DNA of 34,916 nt from contig DAJC01000058.1 of assembly GCA_002498845.1 (NCBI GenBank), positions 1 through 34,916 on the forward strand, in the 5' to 3' direction. Below, piece after piece: positions 7,599-16,597 of this stretch (position 1 is its first letter; each line of letters opens with the position of its first letter). The stretch is from Thermoplasmatales archaeon UBA509 (GTDB lineage Archaea; Thermoplasmatota; Thermoplasmata; Thermoplasmatales; Thermoplasmataceae). The translations under genes were made by a program, and so were the position numbers. The notes under the pieces were generated by a model, which saw nothing but the letters and a program-made list of their open reading frames with translations, was not told the origin of the DNA and did no database searches.

Positions 7599-9374
7599 TC
7601 AGGAAAACCGGAATCTGTTCCTGAGCATTGTGTACTGCTCCATTATTTTACCCGGGAGTTCTGGCCCAAGTGAATCCAGGTACTCCCCTATTTCACTTAT
7701 TTCCTTCTTCCATTCATCCCTGTCAATTTTGAACAGCAGTTTCCTGTGATCATCCGGAAGGTCAATTCCATTCAGGTTGAAATCGCTGTCTGGAATGTAG
7801 CCAATTTCCGTCTTGATGGCTCCAGCCCGGTTCTCCTGTCTGTTTATCATCCATTCAATCACCCTCAGATTCTCGCCATACCCAGGCCATATGAATGATC
7901 CCTTGCCGTCTCGCCTGAACCAGTTTACATAGAAGATTCCGGGAAGATGATTGGACTGATTTCCGATCTCAATCCAGTGCTGGAAATATTCAGAAATATT
8001 GTACCCGCAGAATGGCCTCATGGCCATCGGGTCTCTTCTGATTTCTCCAACTTTTCCTTCGGCTGCAGCCGTCTGCTCAACGCCCATGGTTGCTCCCAGG
8101 AACACCCCATGAACCCAGTCAAAAGCCTGATACACCAATGGAACGGTGTCCCCACGCCTTCCTCCAAATATTATACCTGTCACCGGTACTCCATTGGGGT
8201 TATTGACTTCAGTGGAAAGGTCCGGATAGTTTGTCAGAGGTGTTGTGAAACGGGAATTAGGATGAGCAGCCTTTGCTCCCTGTCCTCTCATGAATTTTCT
8301 TCCCTGCCAGTCAATAATTTCACCGCCTGTGTCCGGCAAACCTTCCCACCAGGGCTCATTCTTATCCGTAAGAGCTACATTTGTGAATATGGTGTCATGT
8401 GTTATGGACTTCATGGCATTGGGGTTAGTTCTACTGTTTGTTCCGGGTACAACTCCGAAAAATCCATTTTCTGGATTCATTGCGTACAGCCGCCCATCTT
8501 CACCAAGATGTATCCATGCAATATCATCTCCTATGAGGCGTGTCTTCCATCCATTCCTGGCATATTCAGCAGGTGGATTGATCATTGCCAGGTTTGTCTT
8601 TCCGCTTGCACTTGGGAATGCAGCAAGAAAATAGTATTTTCTGCCTTCAGGATTCTGAACTTCGAGTATGAGCATGTGCTCAGCCATCCAGCCCTGTTGA
8701 CGGGCTTCCACAGAAGCAATCCTGAGGGCATGGCATTTCTTGCTTAGCAATGCGTTGCCTCCATAGGCTGAATTTATGCTCACTACATGCGCATCGACAC
8801 TTGGCCTTTCCCAAGGAAAATGTAGAATATAGCGGTTTTCAGGGTCAAGATCGCGGGAAGCATGGATGCTTCTTATGTAATCTCCCCGCTCCCTTATTTT
8901 CTGGAGAGCAACCTGCCCCATTCTGGTCATAATATACATATTCACGACTACGTACGGGCTGTCTGTGATTTCAATCCCAACCTCCGCGTATGGGGAATCT
9001 TCGGGACCCATTATGTAGGGAACCACGTACATGGTTCTGCCCCTCATTGAATTCTTCAGAAGTCTGTCAACAATCCTGTTGGACTCCTCTATGGACATAT
9101 GATTGTTAAGTGGGCCTACCTGTTTGCTATCCTGTGATATAATAAATGTTGCCTTCTCCGTTCGGGCAACGTCCCGTGGATCGCTTCTGGAAAGGTAACA
9201 CCCAGGGTATGTTTCCTGGTTGAGTTCTATCAACTCTTTGCTCGAAAGCATCTCTCTGATTATTGATTTGTATTCTTCTTCAGTACCATCGCAGAATACC
9301 ACTTTCTCTGGTGTAACCAGATCCGCAACGCTCTCAACCCACTCTTCGACAGATTTCAGTTTTTCTTTTTCCAT
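7599..9374 (-). CDS. pckG: Phosphoenolpyruvate carboxykinase (GTP)
   Basis: It interconverts oxaloacetate and phosphoenolpyruvate with GTP/GDP, linking the citric acid cycle to gluconeogenesis. Family marks include the RGRTMYV stretch, EITDS, the kinase-1a P-loop FPSASGKTN, GDDIAW and SRTNPNA. With the ATG at 9374 the protein has 591 residues, close to the 600-625 of the family. The frame stays open to a TTG at 9446, about 30 bases from a TATA box, so a leaderless form 24 residues longer is possible. In bacterial and animal enzymes the P-loop carries a reactive Cys (SACGKT); here residue 257 is Ser. The gene is convergent with the helicase, 25 bases apart, and apparently monocistronic. Confidence 0.93.
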   Translation of the reverse strand: MEKEKLKSVEEWVESVADLVTPEKVVFCDGTEEEYKSIIREMLSSKELIELNQETYPGCYLSRSDPRDVARTEKATFIISQDSKQVGPLNNHMSIEESNRIVDRLLKNSMRGRTMYVVPYIMGPEDSPYAEVGIEITDSPYVVVNMYIMTRMGQVALQKIRERGDYIRSIHASRDLDPENRYILHFPWERPSVDAHVVSINSAYGGNALLSKKCHALRIASVEARQQGWMAEHMLILEVQNPEGRKYYFLAAFPSASGKTNLAMINPPAEYARNGWKTRLIGDDIAWIHLGEDGRLYAMNPENGFFGVVPGTNSRTNPNAMKSITHDTIFTNVALTDKNEPWWEGLPDTGGEIIDWQGRKFMRGQGAKAAHPNSRFTTPLTNYPDLSTEVNNPNGVPVTGIIFGGRRGDTVPLVYQAFDWVHGVFLGATMGVEQTAAAEGKVGEIRRDPMAMRPFCGYNISEYFQHWIEIGNQSNHLPGIFYVNWFRRDGKGSFIWPGYGENLRVIEWMINRQENRAGAIKTEIGYIPDSDFNLNGIDLPDDHRKLLFKIDRDEWKKEISEIGEYLDSLGPELPGKIMEQYTMLRNRFRFS

Positions 9375-9685
9375 CACAACACACCCATGTGAATCGCGAA
9401 ATTCCTGCAGTATCGGCGAATTCAAAGGAACCCACGACCATTCCAAATCTCAATTCTCTTTATTTTTTACAATATTTAAGCTCTTCCTTTTCTGTTAATG
9501 TCTGCTATCGGCATATGTCGATGAAATATGAAAATGATGCCTGCACCGCATGAAATGAGGCTGTAAATTTAACAAAAGGCCCTTAAATGTGCACAAAGTA
9601 TTAATATAGTGGTTTAATTCGGGTGGCCTTTGCCATAAAGGTCAGGGAAAATGAAATATTCACGCTTGCTATGTTCCCGGGATAA
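9375..9685. other. Intergenic region upstream of PEPCK and of tRNA-Pro
   Basis: It holds the PEPCK promoter on the minus strand and a small hairpin, GGCCTTT (9625-9631) with AAAGGTC (9637-9643) around a five-base loop. An AT-rich box TTAATATA (9601-9608) and another, GAAATATT (9653-9660), precede the tRNA. The second is about 30 bases from the tRNA start and is the likelier tRNA promoter. If the first is used, the hairpin would sit at or near the transcript start. No protein gene seen. Confidence 0.4.
9471..9480 (-). promoter_or_regulatory. TATA box of the PEPCK gene
   Basis: CTTAAATATT on the minus strand predicts a transcription start near 9450. That is a few bases before the in-frame TTG at 9446 and about 75 bases before the preferred ATG at 9374. 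Confidence 0.45.
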
Positions 9686-9758
9686 GGGTCTGTGGGGTAG
9701 CCTGGTATCCTTCCAGCTTCGGGAGTTGGAAACTCCGGTCCAAATCCGGGCAGACCCA
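9686..9758 (+). tRNA. tRNA-Pro (anticodon CGG)
   Basis: A 73-base cloverleaf. The acceptor stem GGGTCTG pairs with CAGACCC and the discriminator is A. The anticodon stem CCAGC/GTTGG holds the loop TTCGGGA, so positions 34-36 read CGG. The T arm TCCGG/CCGGG has loop TCCAAAT. The D stem is weak, with a G-T pair and a U-U opposition at 13-22. CCA is not encoded and there is no intron. Confidence 0.9.
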
Positions 9759-9998
9759 CTGTTAACTATGTTATTTCTGTTTCATTAAGGCTTCTATGTG
9801 GAATATAAAGTGGATTCCTGCAACTTAACTTCTAAATTTAGAACAGGATAACAATTATGTCCTGAGTTATATCGCCCCATCTCAAAAGCAGTATAATTCT
9901 CACATGGTGCCATCCATACAGGTTTCGCGCCAATTCGTGCATTTTTCCAGAAATTACGCCAGAATTGCGGTTTATTCTAACGGTTATTTTGAAAATTT

Positions 9999-10826
9999 TC
10001 AAATGCTTCCGAGAAACAGTACTGTCCTGTATACCATTTCCACGCTTCCGTTGGTTTCATAGCGATGGAATATGCTTGAAAAATCATCAACCAACTTCCA
10101 GTAAGCCGGGTCATTCTGGGTGATTGCATACGAAGCAGACCGATAACGTCCTATAACTGCATCCAGCGTAAGTTTCTGGACATTGGGGAACTTGAACGTC
10201 TGAAAATTTTCCCTGAAAAGCGTTACAAGGTCTTTCCAGTCAAGCACGGTGCTCCCTGTGGAATGATATTTGCTGCTATATTTGCGGACAACGGATTCAT
10301 ACTCCCAGGTGAAGGTTCCAGGCTCCATCACCCTGTCATTCCAGATGAGTGCAACCCACTTCCTGCCTCGAAGAATTCGGGAAAACTCCTGCATTGCAGG
10401 TTTGGCATCCATCCAGTGGAACGACTGTCCGCAAACAACAAGGTCCACGGAAGCGTCTGGAAGCCCTGAGGACTCGCCTGTCCCCTCAATGAAATCCACC
10501 TTACCGGCTCCCGCAAGATTTCGAATGGACATTTCCCTCATTTCTCCGTTGGGCTCAATGCATTTCACGTGGTTGCCATTCTCAAGGAAAAGAGTAGCGA
10601 GGATTCCCGTTCCTGACCCTATGTCTGCAACCGTCCAGTCACTGCTGAAGTCGGCAACTTCGGATAGGGTGTCAATTATGTCATGGGGATATGTAGGTCT
10701 ATACCTGGAATAAAATAAAGATGTTCCATTGAAAATCTTCTCTGCATCATTCACGTTTGAGCTATCATCTACTGATAAATTTTGTTTTTGTTCCTCAACC
10801 TCTCCGGTTAAAATGCCATCCTTCAT
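9999..10826 (-). CDS. Class I SAM-dependent methyltransferase
   Basis: A 275-residue protein with a Rossmann methyltransferase core. Motif I VADIGSGTG is near residue 85, followed by an acidic strand end (CIEPNGEM), GTGESSGLPDASVD around motif III, and C-G-Q-S-F-H-W-M. The FYSRYRPTYP box before the core and QSFHW are typical of the UbiE/Coq5-like methyltransferase_11 group that acts on small molecules. The substrate cannot be told from sequence. The first 25 residues are polar and probably disordered. It is divergent from an MFS exporter 104 bases away, which could mean shared control or a methylated export substrate. That is speculation. Confidence 0.85.
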   Translation of the reverse strand: MKDGILTGEVEEQKQNLSVDDSSNVNDAEKIFNGTSLFYSRYRPTYPHDIIDTLSEVADFSSDWTVADIGSGTGILATLFLENGNHVKCIEPNGEMREMSIRNLAGAGKVDFIEGTGESSGLPDASVDLVVCGQSFHWMDAKPAMQEFSRILRGRKWVALIWNDRVMEPGTFTWEYESVVRKYSSKYHSTGSTVLDWKDLVTLFRENFQTFKFPNVQKLTLDAVIGRYRSASYAITQNDPAYWKLVDDFSSIFHRYETNGSVEMVYRTVLFLGSI

Positions 10827-10900
10827 TACGTCATGATAATAATTTGCTCTCTTTGCACGTTTGATCGCATTACATGAATTATGTACAGTGCTAAATCACC

Positions 10901-10909
10901 GTTAAATAG
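10901..10909 (+). promoter_or_regulatory. TATA box of the MFS exporter gene
   Basis: GTTAAATAG is centred about 26 bases before the ATG at 10931, giving a leaderless transcript. Confidence 0.5.
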
Positions 10910-10930
10910 GAATATCCCATCCACAGCAAG

Positions 10931-12154
10931 ATGTATGGAAAGCTTCGATCCCTGGCCTTCACTTCTCTGGGTCATTTCTCCAATGATGGCACCACATTGC
11001 TTTATCCCACTCTGATTACCTATTATGTAGAGTTGCCGGGAATCAAGATACCGTACCTTGGAGCAATGGCCATAATATTCAATATTATTTCAGGGATATT
11101 CAGCACCCCGGTAGGGAACTATGCCGATCGGAAAGGAAACCATGGCACGCTCATTGCTGTTGGGATATTGATTCTCGCCCTTTCCTCCTTTCTTCTGGCA
11201 CTGCCCTTTATCATAAAGGGGTATACTCTTGCCCTTATACTGGCCGGCGCAACAGTCCTTGGAATAGGGCAGGCCTTCTATCACCCTCTCGGGGCAGCTG
11301 TACTCAGGTCAACCTTTGAGCCAAGGTCTGCCCCAAGCGCAATGGGAGTCAACGGCTCATTTGGAAGCCTTGGAAGAGCCATAATGCCCCTGGTGATTGT
11401 GTTCCTCATGACCGCACTTGGTGATTTTCACGGTCTTCTGATATACACGTTATACAGCCTGGTCAGTGCAGCAATAATCTACGGCGGTCTGAGAGGACAG
11501 GAGATGTCACGCAAAAAGAAAGTCATCGCAGCCGATTCTTCAGGAAAGGCAGAGACGAAAAGGAGCATGAAGGCGTTTATGCCGTTCCTGTACATGCTAA
11601 CTGCTGCGGTTTTCGTCCGGTCACTGTTCCTGACGGGCACCATCACCTTTATCCCAACTCTATTCGATGAGACATTCAAGAGCAAGACCCTTATGGTCAC
11701 CATAATCACCCTCGCCTACATTTCTCCCATAATTGGCCAGCCATACTTTGGAAAGATCACTGCCAAATATGGCGGCAGATTTACTGTTATTGTTACCTTC
11801 GTACTTTCAACTGTGTTCTTTGGGCTGTTCCTCATATTCTACCATAATTTCATACTGACCATAATTCTCTACGGAGGATACGCTTTTGCAGCATACAGTG
11901 GATTCCCTGTATTCCTTGGCTATGTGGGGCAGGTTGTGCCCAAGGAATTTTCCGGTGCATCAAACGGGCTGGTCTGGGGGATCGGACAGACCGTTGGCGG
12001 TGGCATAGGTGCGGCAGTCATCACGCTGTTCACGCTCTTTGTCAATGTTCCAACGGCAATCCTGTACATGTTTCCATTTGCCATAGGGTCATTGCTGTTT
12101 TTGCCATTTCTGCCCACCAGGGAGAAGGCGGAAAAGCTGGCATCAGCAGCTTAA
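10931..12154 (+). CDS. MFS transporter, fosmidomycin-resistance (Fsr)-like
   Basis: A 407-residue polytopic membrane protein with about 12 hydrophobic segments in two halves, separated by a charged loop around residues 190-215 (Arg/Lys-rich). The N-terminus, with G-H-F-S-N-D-G, and the loop GNYADRKGN between segments 2 and 3 (motif A of the major facilitator family) recall Fsr-type exporters, whose N-terminus reads H-x-x-N-D. It probably exports a small molecule by proton antiport; the substrate is unknown. A solute-binding-like gene follows 29 bases later and may be cotranscribed, although MFS carriers do not normally use binding proteins. Confidence 0.85.
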   Translation: MYGKLRSLAFTSLGHFSNDGTTLLYPTLITYYVELPGIKIPYLGAMAIIFNIISGIFSTPVGNYADRKGNHGTLIAVGILILALSSFLLALPFIIKGYTLALILAGATVLGIGQAFYHPLGAAVLRSTFEPRSAPSAMGVNGSFGSLGRAIMPLVIVFLMTALGDFHGLLIYTLYSLVSAAIIYGGLRGQEMSRKKKVIAADSSGKAETKRSMKAFMPFLYMLTAAVFVRSLFLTGTITFIPTLFDETFKSKTLMVTIITLAYISPIIGQPYFGKITAKYGGRFTVIVTFVLSTVFFGLFLIFYHNFILTIILYGGYAFAAYSGFPVFLGYVGQVVPKEFSGASNGLVWGIGQTVGGGIGAAVITLFTLFVNVPTAILYMFPFAIGSLLFLPFLPTREKAEKLASAA

Positions 12155-12183
12155 GGTTTTATCCATTGTGCAGTTAACCGGTC

Positions 12184-13005
12184 ATGGATTCCAGGACGCT
12201 AATTGATCATACAGGCAGGGAAGTAAAAGTACCGCTCAATCCCAAGAGAATAGTAAGTTTCAGCCCAGCGGTGACAGAGATACTTTTCGAGCTTGGTCTT
12301 GGCAGCAATATTGTTGGCGTTTCGGCATTCTGCCAGCGCCCCAGGGAAGTTGCAGGCATCAGACGTGTCGGAAGCTACGGAAGTGCCAGAACTGAGGTTC
12401 TTGATGCGGTGAATCCTGACCTGATTCTTGCAATATCCGGGTACCAGAAGGACTTTGCAATGAAACTGTCTGAAAGGTACCCGGTGTTCATATTTGAGCT
12501 GCCCTCCTCAGTGGCAGGCATACTGGACCTTGTGTCAAGGGTTGGCATAGTTACTGGACGCGTTGACGAATCCAAATACATGAACTTTGAGCTTATGAAA
12601 TATCTTGGTTCCATACGAAGACATCCTGCACTGACCGGTTACCTGGAGATAGATTTGGGCGGTCCTGTAACCTTCGGATCCATGAGCTATATAACTGACG
12701 CACTGTCCCTGATGGGGGTGAACAGTATCTACAGAAAAACCGATTCGGAATGGGTCCAGCCAGATTTGGACTTTGTCATGGAATCAGATCCTGACGTAAT
12801 CTTCTATGAACCAAAGATGTACGGCAGATTTGATAATGCAATGCAGCAGAAGCTCATCAAGGAGAGAAAATGGGAGAACCTGAGTGCAGTCAAGCTTGGG
12901 AGATTCTTCGTAACCCCTGGGAAGCTGGATTTTTTTGCCCATCATGGCCCCGCGTTCATAAGGGAGGTCATTCCATGGACAATGGAAAAACTGGATGATC
13001 TGTAA
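12184..13005 (+). CDS. BtuF/TroA-like helical-backbone binding protein without signal peptide
   Basis: This 273-residue protein has the two-lobed fold of cobalamin/iron-siderophore binding proteins. RIVSFSPAVTEILFELG near residue 22 and DLILA-x-S-G are classic for BtuF and FhuD-like proteins, joined by a long central helix. Family members are normally secreted or lipid-anchored and feed an ABC importer. Here the sequence starts directly at the mature domain, with no signal peptide or lipobox, and no permease or ATPase gene is adjacent. It may therefore act in the cytoplasm, as cytosolic members of this fold do, or an upstream export signal was lost. Spacing suggests cotranscription with the MFS gene. 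Fold assignment is solid; ligand and location are not. Confidence 0.8.
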   Translation: MDSRTLIDHTGREVKVPLNPKRIVSFSPAVTEILFELGLGSNIVGVSAFCQRPREVAGIRRVGSYGSARTEVLDAVNPDLILAISGYQKDFAMKLSERYPVFIFELPSSVAGILDLVSRVGIVTGRVDESKYMNFELMKYLGSIRRHPALTGYLEIDLGGPVTFGSMSYITDALSLMGVNSIYRKTDSEWVQPDLDFVMESDPDVIFYEPKMYGRFDNAMQQKLIKERKWENLSAVKLGRFFVTPGKLDFFAHHGPAFIREVIPWTMEKLDDL

Positions 13006-13062
13006 ACATTTCCTCGCTGGAATTTGAGCCGTACGAATTTCGCATCTTCAATCTTGCGTATC

Positions 13063-13071
13063 ATTTAAATA
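13063..13071 (+). promoter_or_regulatory. TATA box of the ssb gene
   Basis: ATTTAAATA predicts transcription from about 13095, after the upstream in-frame GTG at 13074 and about 27 bases before the ATG at 13122. This supports the shorter SSB protein. Confidence 0.5.
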
Positions 13072-13121
13072 CGGTGACACAATTAGTCCTAGTCTTCTAT
13101 ACAGACAAAGGAAGTAATAGA

Positions 13122-13598
13122 ATGGAAGGAACTACCAAAATAAAAGACCTTACACCAGAATCAAGGAGAGTAAATGTCCTTGCCAAGGTTGTTAGCGTAG
13201 GCGAACCGAAGGAAATACAGACCAGATTTGGAGAAGATAAATCCGTAACAGAGGTCTATATTGGCGACGAGACAGGAAAGATAATACTATCACTGTGGGG
13301 CGACCAGGCAGGTCAGGCAACTGACGGTCAGACGCTTTACATAGATAACGGTTACATTTCTCTGGTTAGGGGGCACATGAGGCTCAATGTGGGCAAATAT
13401 GGCACCCTAAAGGTTGGAGAAGAGGAAATCTCAGAGGTCAACGATGAAGTTGACATGAGTGAGAAGGAATACGAAAACACCTTCAGAGGCCCAAGGAGAA
13501 CCGGCGGCGGAAACTTCAGAAGAGGCGGAAGCGGCGGCGGTTACTACAACAACAATAACCAGGGCGGAAGGGGAAGACCACCCAGAGACGATTTCTGA
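13122..13598 (+). CDS. ssb: Single-stranded DNA-binding protein (single OB fold)
   Basis: A 158-residue protein. Residues 1-105 form one OB fold: MEGTTKIKDLTPESRRVNV, then D-E-T-G-K-I-x-L-S-L-W-G-D around residue 55 and G-Y-I-S-L-V-R-G further on. A linker and a Gly/Arg/Asn-rich tail follow, ending in an acidic-aromatic RDDF. This layout (one OB fold plus flexible tail) matches the Sulfolobus-type SSB found also in Thermoplasmatales. It coats single-stranded DNA in replication and repair. The ATG at 13122 is preferred over a GTG 16 codons upstream because the TATA box at 13063-13071 would place that GTG outside the transcript. It converges on DNA ligase. Confidence 0.88.
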   Translation: MEGTTKIKDLTPESRRVNVLAKVVSVGEPKEIQTRFGEDKSVTEVYIGDETGKIILSLWGDQAGQATDGQTLYIDNGYISLVRGHMRLNVGKYGTLKVGEEEISEVNDEVDMSEKEYENTFRGPRRTGGGNFRRGGSGGGYYNNNNQGGRGRPPRDDF

Positions 13599-13611
13599 AC
13601 AATTCCCAGTT

Positions 13612-13641
13612 AAGGGCTTCTCAGCCCTTTATTCTTTTTTT
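13612..13641. terminator. Terminator between ssb and DNA ligase
   Basis: AAGGGC (13612-13617) and GCCCTT (13624-13629) form a hairpin with a six-base loop, followed on the plus strand by a T-rich run through 13641. The ligase stop codon sits in the loop. The T-run is a good archaeal termination signal for ssb. Confidence 0.6.
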
Positions 13642-15378
13642 CTGATCATGGAACATTTCCAGAATTTCCTGCGTGCTTGTTGAATCTTCAGGCCTCTTGT
13701 CCTCGCGCCATTTCCCTGTAAATCTCGGGAATCTTATTGCGAGACCAGCCCCCTTTTCAATTTTGCCGAATGCGCATGAGTGCACGGGGCTTACAGTTAT
13801 CTCAGAGCCAATTATCTCCATCACGAAGTAAGGCTCTATCCACACGTCAGGCTGCAGAAGTGATTCCACTCGTGCGGGCTTATCTGGCACTATGTGATCC
13901 TTGAATTTGGCAGGAAGTGCAAAGAGTACATCATCCGTAAAGCCTGTTCCCAGCTTGCATATGGATTCGAAAACATCCGTCACCTTGTTGTATGTTGCCA
14001 TGAGAAGTGCGCCGTAGGTGCCCTTTCTCCTGCCATGGCCCCCAAATGCCCCAATTACAGTCAGGTCAAGTGAATCCTCAAACTCAGACTGGTAGTCTCT
14101 CTTCAGCTTGATCCAGAGCCATCCTCTTGCACCCGCACGGTAGATGGACTGTTCAGAAACGTTCTTGGCAACAACTCCTTCGCAGCCGGAATTGATGGAT
14201 TCGTCGAAGAACTTCTGAACCTCCTCCGGATTATCGGACACTATCTGAGTTGCGGTCCTGAAGGAATCATTTGGGGTGAAAAGACCTTCCAGAATGCGGC
14301 GCCTCTCCAGATACGGCTTCCTGTGCAAAGGCTCCCCGTTGAGGTATATAACATCAAAAAGGAATACAACCAGTGGCACGTCCGCCTCCAGCCGGTCAAG
14401 ATCGTATTTTCTTCCCCTCCTCTGGGAAACCACCTGGAAGGGATACAGCTCTCCTGTTTCCGGGTTATACGGAACGGCTTCGCCATCAAGGATGCACGAT
14501 TCAACAGAAAAGGTGGTTTTGAAGTTCCTTGCTATGTCAGGAAAATTTGAGGTGGTTTCCTCTGTGCCCCTTGAAAAGATCTTCACCTGTCCGCCATAAT
14601 AGTGTATCTGTGTCCTCATCCCATCGTATTTGTATTCAAAGGCGGCCTTACCACCCATCTTCTGCAGAATCTGGGGTATGTCTGGAAGGCGTTCTGCCAG
14701 CATCACCTTGGCCGGCACCATGGGTTCAGGCCCCACATTGATGAGCTCGGATTCACGCCCGCTGGACAGAAGCTCAGCCACATAGCCTATGTCAGGGTGG
14801 AAATTGTATGCCTCATCAATCTCGGCGGATTTATCTGCAGTTGAGAAGGCATTAACCAGTGCATCCAGTATGGTGGCGTCAGATACTCCTAGCCTGAGCT
14901 TTCCTGTGGCAATTCTTGTAATGTACTGTGCGTCATCAGGTGTTCCATTAAGAAGAAGGTCCTGGAATATCCTGATCTTGTTCTTCACGCTGCCTTCTCC
15001 CTTCACAGAGGCAAGCTTAAGCAACGATGAATGAACGGCCTCCACAGTAAGATCATGGGAAAAAAGTGAGTTCTGCGACTTTGCCGCAGTAATTTCTTTG
15101 GCCACAGATCCCAGGTCCCCGGATTTCATGAACATGTTATTGATTTCATCCTCTGTCTTGCCAGATATTCCGGAAAGTGCTGTTATGATGAGCTTATCAG
15201 CAAGTCCCAACTCTATTCCAAGGTAATCCGGTCCCAGCTTCCCCTGGATCAGGTATGTGAGAATTCTCAGGTCCTTACCTGCTTCCTTGAGGAGATCCAC
15301 CAGTATCTGAGTAAGCTCCAGCCTTTTCCGTGTACCGGACAGCTGGTTGAATTTTTCTGAAACGGCTGAGAACAACAC
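13621..15378 (-). CDS. lig: ATP-dependent DNA ligase
   Basis: It seals nicks in double-stranded DNA and joins Okazaki fragments. The protein has 585 residues, standard for archaeal ligases. An N-terminal helical DNA-binding domain (about 1-215) is followed by the adenylation domain with the nucleotide-binding Lys in EYKYDG (K250), then [13 protein letters not shown] (motif III region), EGVVAK (motif IV) and WIKLKRDY (motif V) before the C-terminal OB domain. The start codon is GTG at 15378, 6 bases after the stop of the upstream MFS gene, so it appears to be the last gene of a truA - MFS - lig unit. Confidence 0.95.
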   Translation of the reverse strand: MLFSAVSEKFNQLSGTRKRLELTQILVDLLKEAGKDLRILTYLIQGKLGPDYLGIELGLADKLIITALSGISGKTEDEINNMFMKSGDLGSVAKEITAAKSQNSLFSHDLTVEAVHSSLLKLASVKGEGSVKNKIRIFQDLLLNGTPDDAQYITRIATGKLRLGVSDATILDALVNAFSTADKSAEIDEAYNFHPDIGYVAELLSSGRESELINVGPEPMVPAKVMLAERLPDIPQILQKMGGKAAFEYKYDGMRTQIHYYGGQVKIFSRGTEETTSNFPDIARNFKTTFSVESCILDGEAVPYNPETGELYPFQVVSQRRGRKYDLDRLEADVPLVVFLFDVIYLNGEPLHRKPYLERRRILEGLFTPNDSFRTATQIVSDNPEEVQKFFDESINSGCEGVVAKNVSEQSIYRAGARGWLWIKLKRDYQSEFEDSLDLTVIGAFGGHGRRKGTYGALLMATYNKVTDVFESICKLGTGFTDDVLFALPAKFKDHIVPDKPARVESLLQPDVWIEPYFVMEIIGSEITVSPVHSCAFGKIEKGAGLAIRFPRFTGKWREDKRPEDSTSTQEILEMFHDQKKRIKG

Positions 15379-15384
15379 TGTTGA

Positions 15385-16587
15385 TTATCTGGAATCAGTA
15401 TTAAAGAATGGCTGTCTTCCATATATTTCAGATCTCAGGTAGCCCAGCGACATGTATCCCGCAGATACGCAGGCGGCACCTATTGCCCCTATGGTTATCC
15501 ATGAGAATGCATAGTTTGAATGGTCGTATACAAGTGAAAATAGCAGGGGACTGAATGAACCTATGATATTCTGCACAAAGTTGACGAATGAGAGGGCGAA
15601 TGACACCATGCCGCGATCCTTTGTGGCTTCGGCAGTCAGGGTGTAAAGCATTGACAGCACATTTACTGTAAGTATTCCAAGAAGTATCAGCAGGAGGAAA
15701 AGCAGGATGAAGCTGGAGGTCATCCATATCACCGCAGTGAATGCGCCTACCATGAGCGCCCATGCAAGGAACATCAGGATCCTCTTCCTGATCCTACCGA
15801 AAATGTAACCTCCCAGCATGCCTCCCACGAAGCCTATTAGCAGGTATGTAGTGCCAAGAACGCTTGCAACATTGGGCGACATATGAAGCCCTGTTTCGGC
15901 GTAATATACAAAAAGCTGCCCTATGACGGTTTCGGACAGTATGCCGGAGAGCGCGGCTATGGGGAGGATCCAGATGAGCCTGGATCTCAGCACCTCACCG
16001 GCCCTGCTGAAGACCCTTGCGCCGAAGGTGCTGGTTTTAGCTCCCCTGAGAATTATGTAGTTTTCAACTGCAAGTGCTATCATAATGCCTCCCGAGAGGA
16101 AGAGAGGAGTGCGCCAGCTGAATGCCTGGTCCAGGAAATCCCAGCCTATTATCCCTACTCCTCCCCCAAGATTGAATGATCCGTTGAAAAGCCCAACGTG
16201 GAAGCTGTATTTGTCCTGCGGCACAATCTCTGAAATCATTCCCAGGGCAGGGGAGAAGAACATGGCGGATCCGATGCCGGCAAAGAGGCGCGAAAGGAAA
16301 AGATCGGGAAGGTTCTGGGATAATCCGGTTGCAATAACTGCAGCTCCAAGTATGGTTATTCCCAGGGACGAGGTGGCCCTGTTTCCTATCCTTGAGGCAA
16401 GGAGGCCTCCAACCAGCTGAAACGTTGAGAGACCGATGTAAAATGCAGTTGTCATTATGCCAAGCTGGACCAGTGAAAGATCGAGATCCCTTGATATGTA
16501 CTGAAGACCGGGGGCAATGTTGAACCAGTTCAGAGCATAAACAGCCCTTGATGCATTGATAGAAATGGCCTGTGCCCTGTACCCCAT
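15385..16587 (-). CDS. MFS transporter, unknown substrate
   Basis: A 400-residue membrane protein with about 12 hydrophobic segments. SRIGNRATS after the second segment corresponds to major facilitator motif A, in a weak form lacking the usual Asp. S-R-L-F-A-G-I-G-S-A-M is the segment 4 signature. The substrate is unknown. It sits between truA (10 bases upstream) and the DNA ligase gene (6 bases downstream) on the minus strand, so the three are probably one transcript. I see no functional link. Confidence 0.82.
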   Translation of the reverse strand: MGYRAQAISINASRAVYALNWFNIAPGLQYISRDLDLSLVQLGIMTTAFYIGLSTFQLVGGLLASRIGNRATSSLGITILGAAVIATGLSQNLPDLFLSRLFAGIGSAMFFSPALGMISEIVPQDKYSFHVGLFNGSFNLGGGVGIIGWDFLDQAFSWRTPLFLSGGIMIALAVENYIILRGAKTSTFGARVFSRAGEVLRSRLIWILPIAALSGILSETVIGQLFVYYAETGLHMSPNVASVLGTTYLLIGFVGGMLGGYIFGRIRKRILMFLAWALMVGAFTAVIWMTSSFILLFLLLILLGILTVNVLSMLYTLTAEATKDRGMVSFALSFVNFVQNIIGSFSPLLFSLVYDHSNYAFSWITIGAIGAACVSAGYMSLGYLRSEIYGRQPFFNTDSR

Positions 16588-16597
16588 TCAGAGGGCA

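Noticed and set aside
7947..8747. A 266-codon plus-strand ORF within PEPCK
   Set aside because: It is antisense to the conserved core of PEPCK and has no family features.
9520..9570. C/D-box sRNA suggested by several ATGA/TGATG/CTG words
   Set aside because: No exact C box with a matching CTGA D box at proper spacing and no terminal stem.
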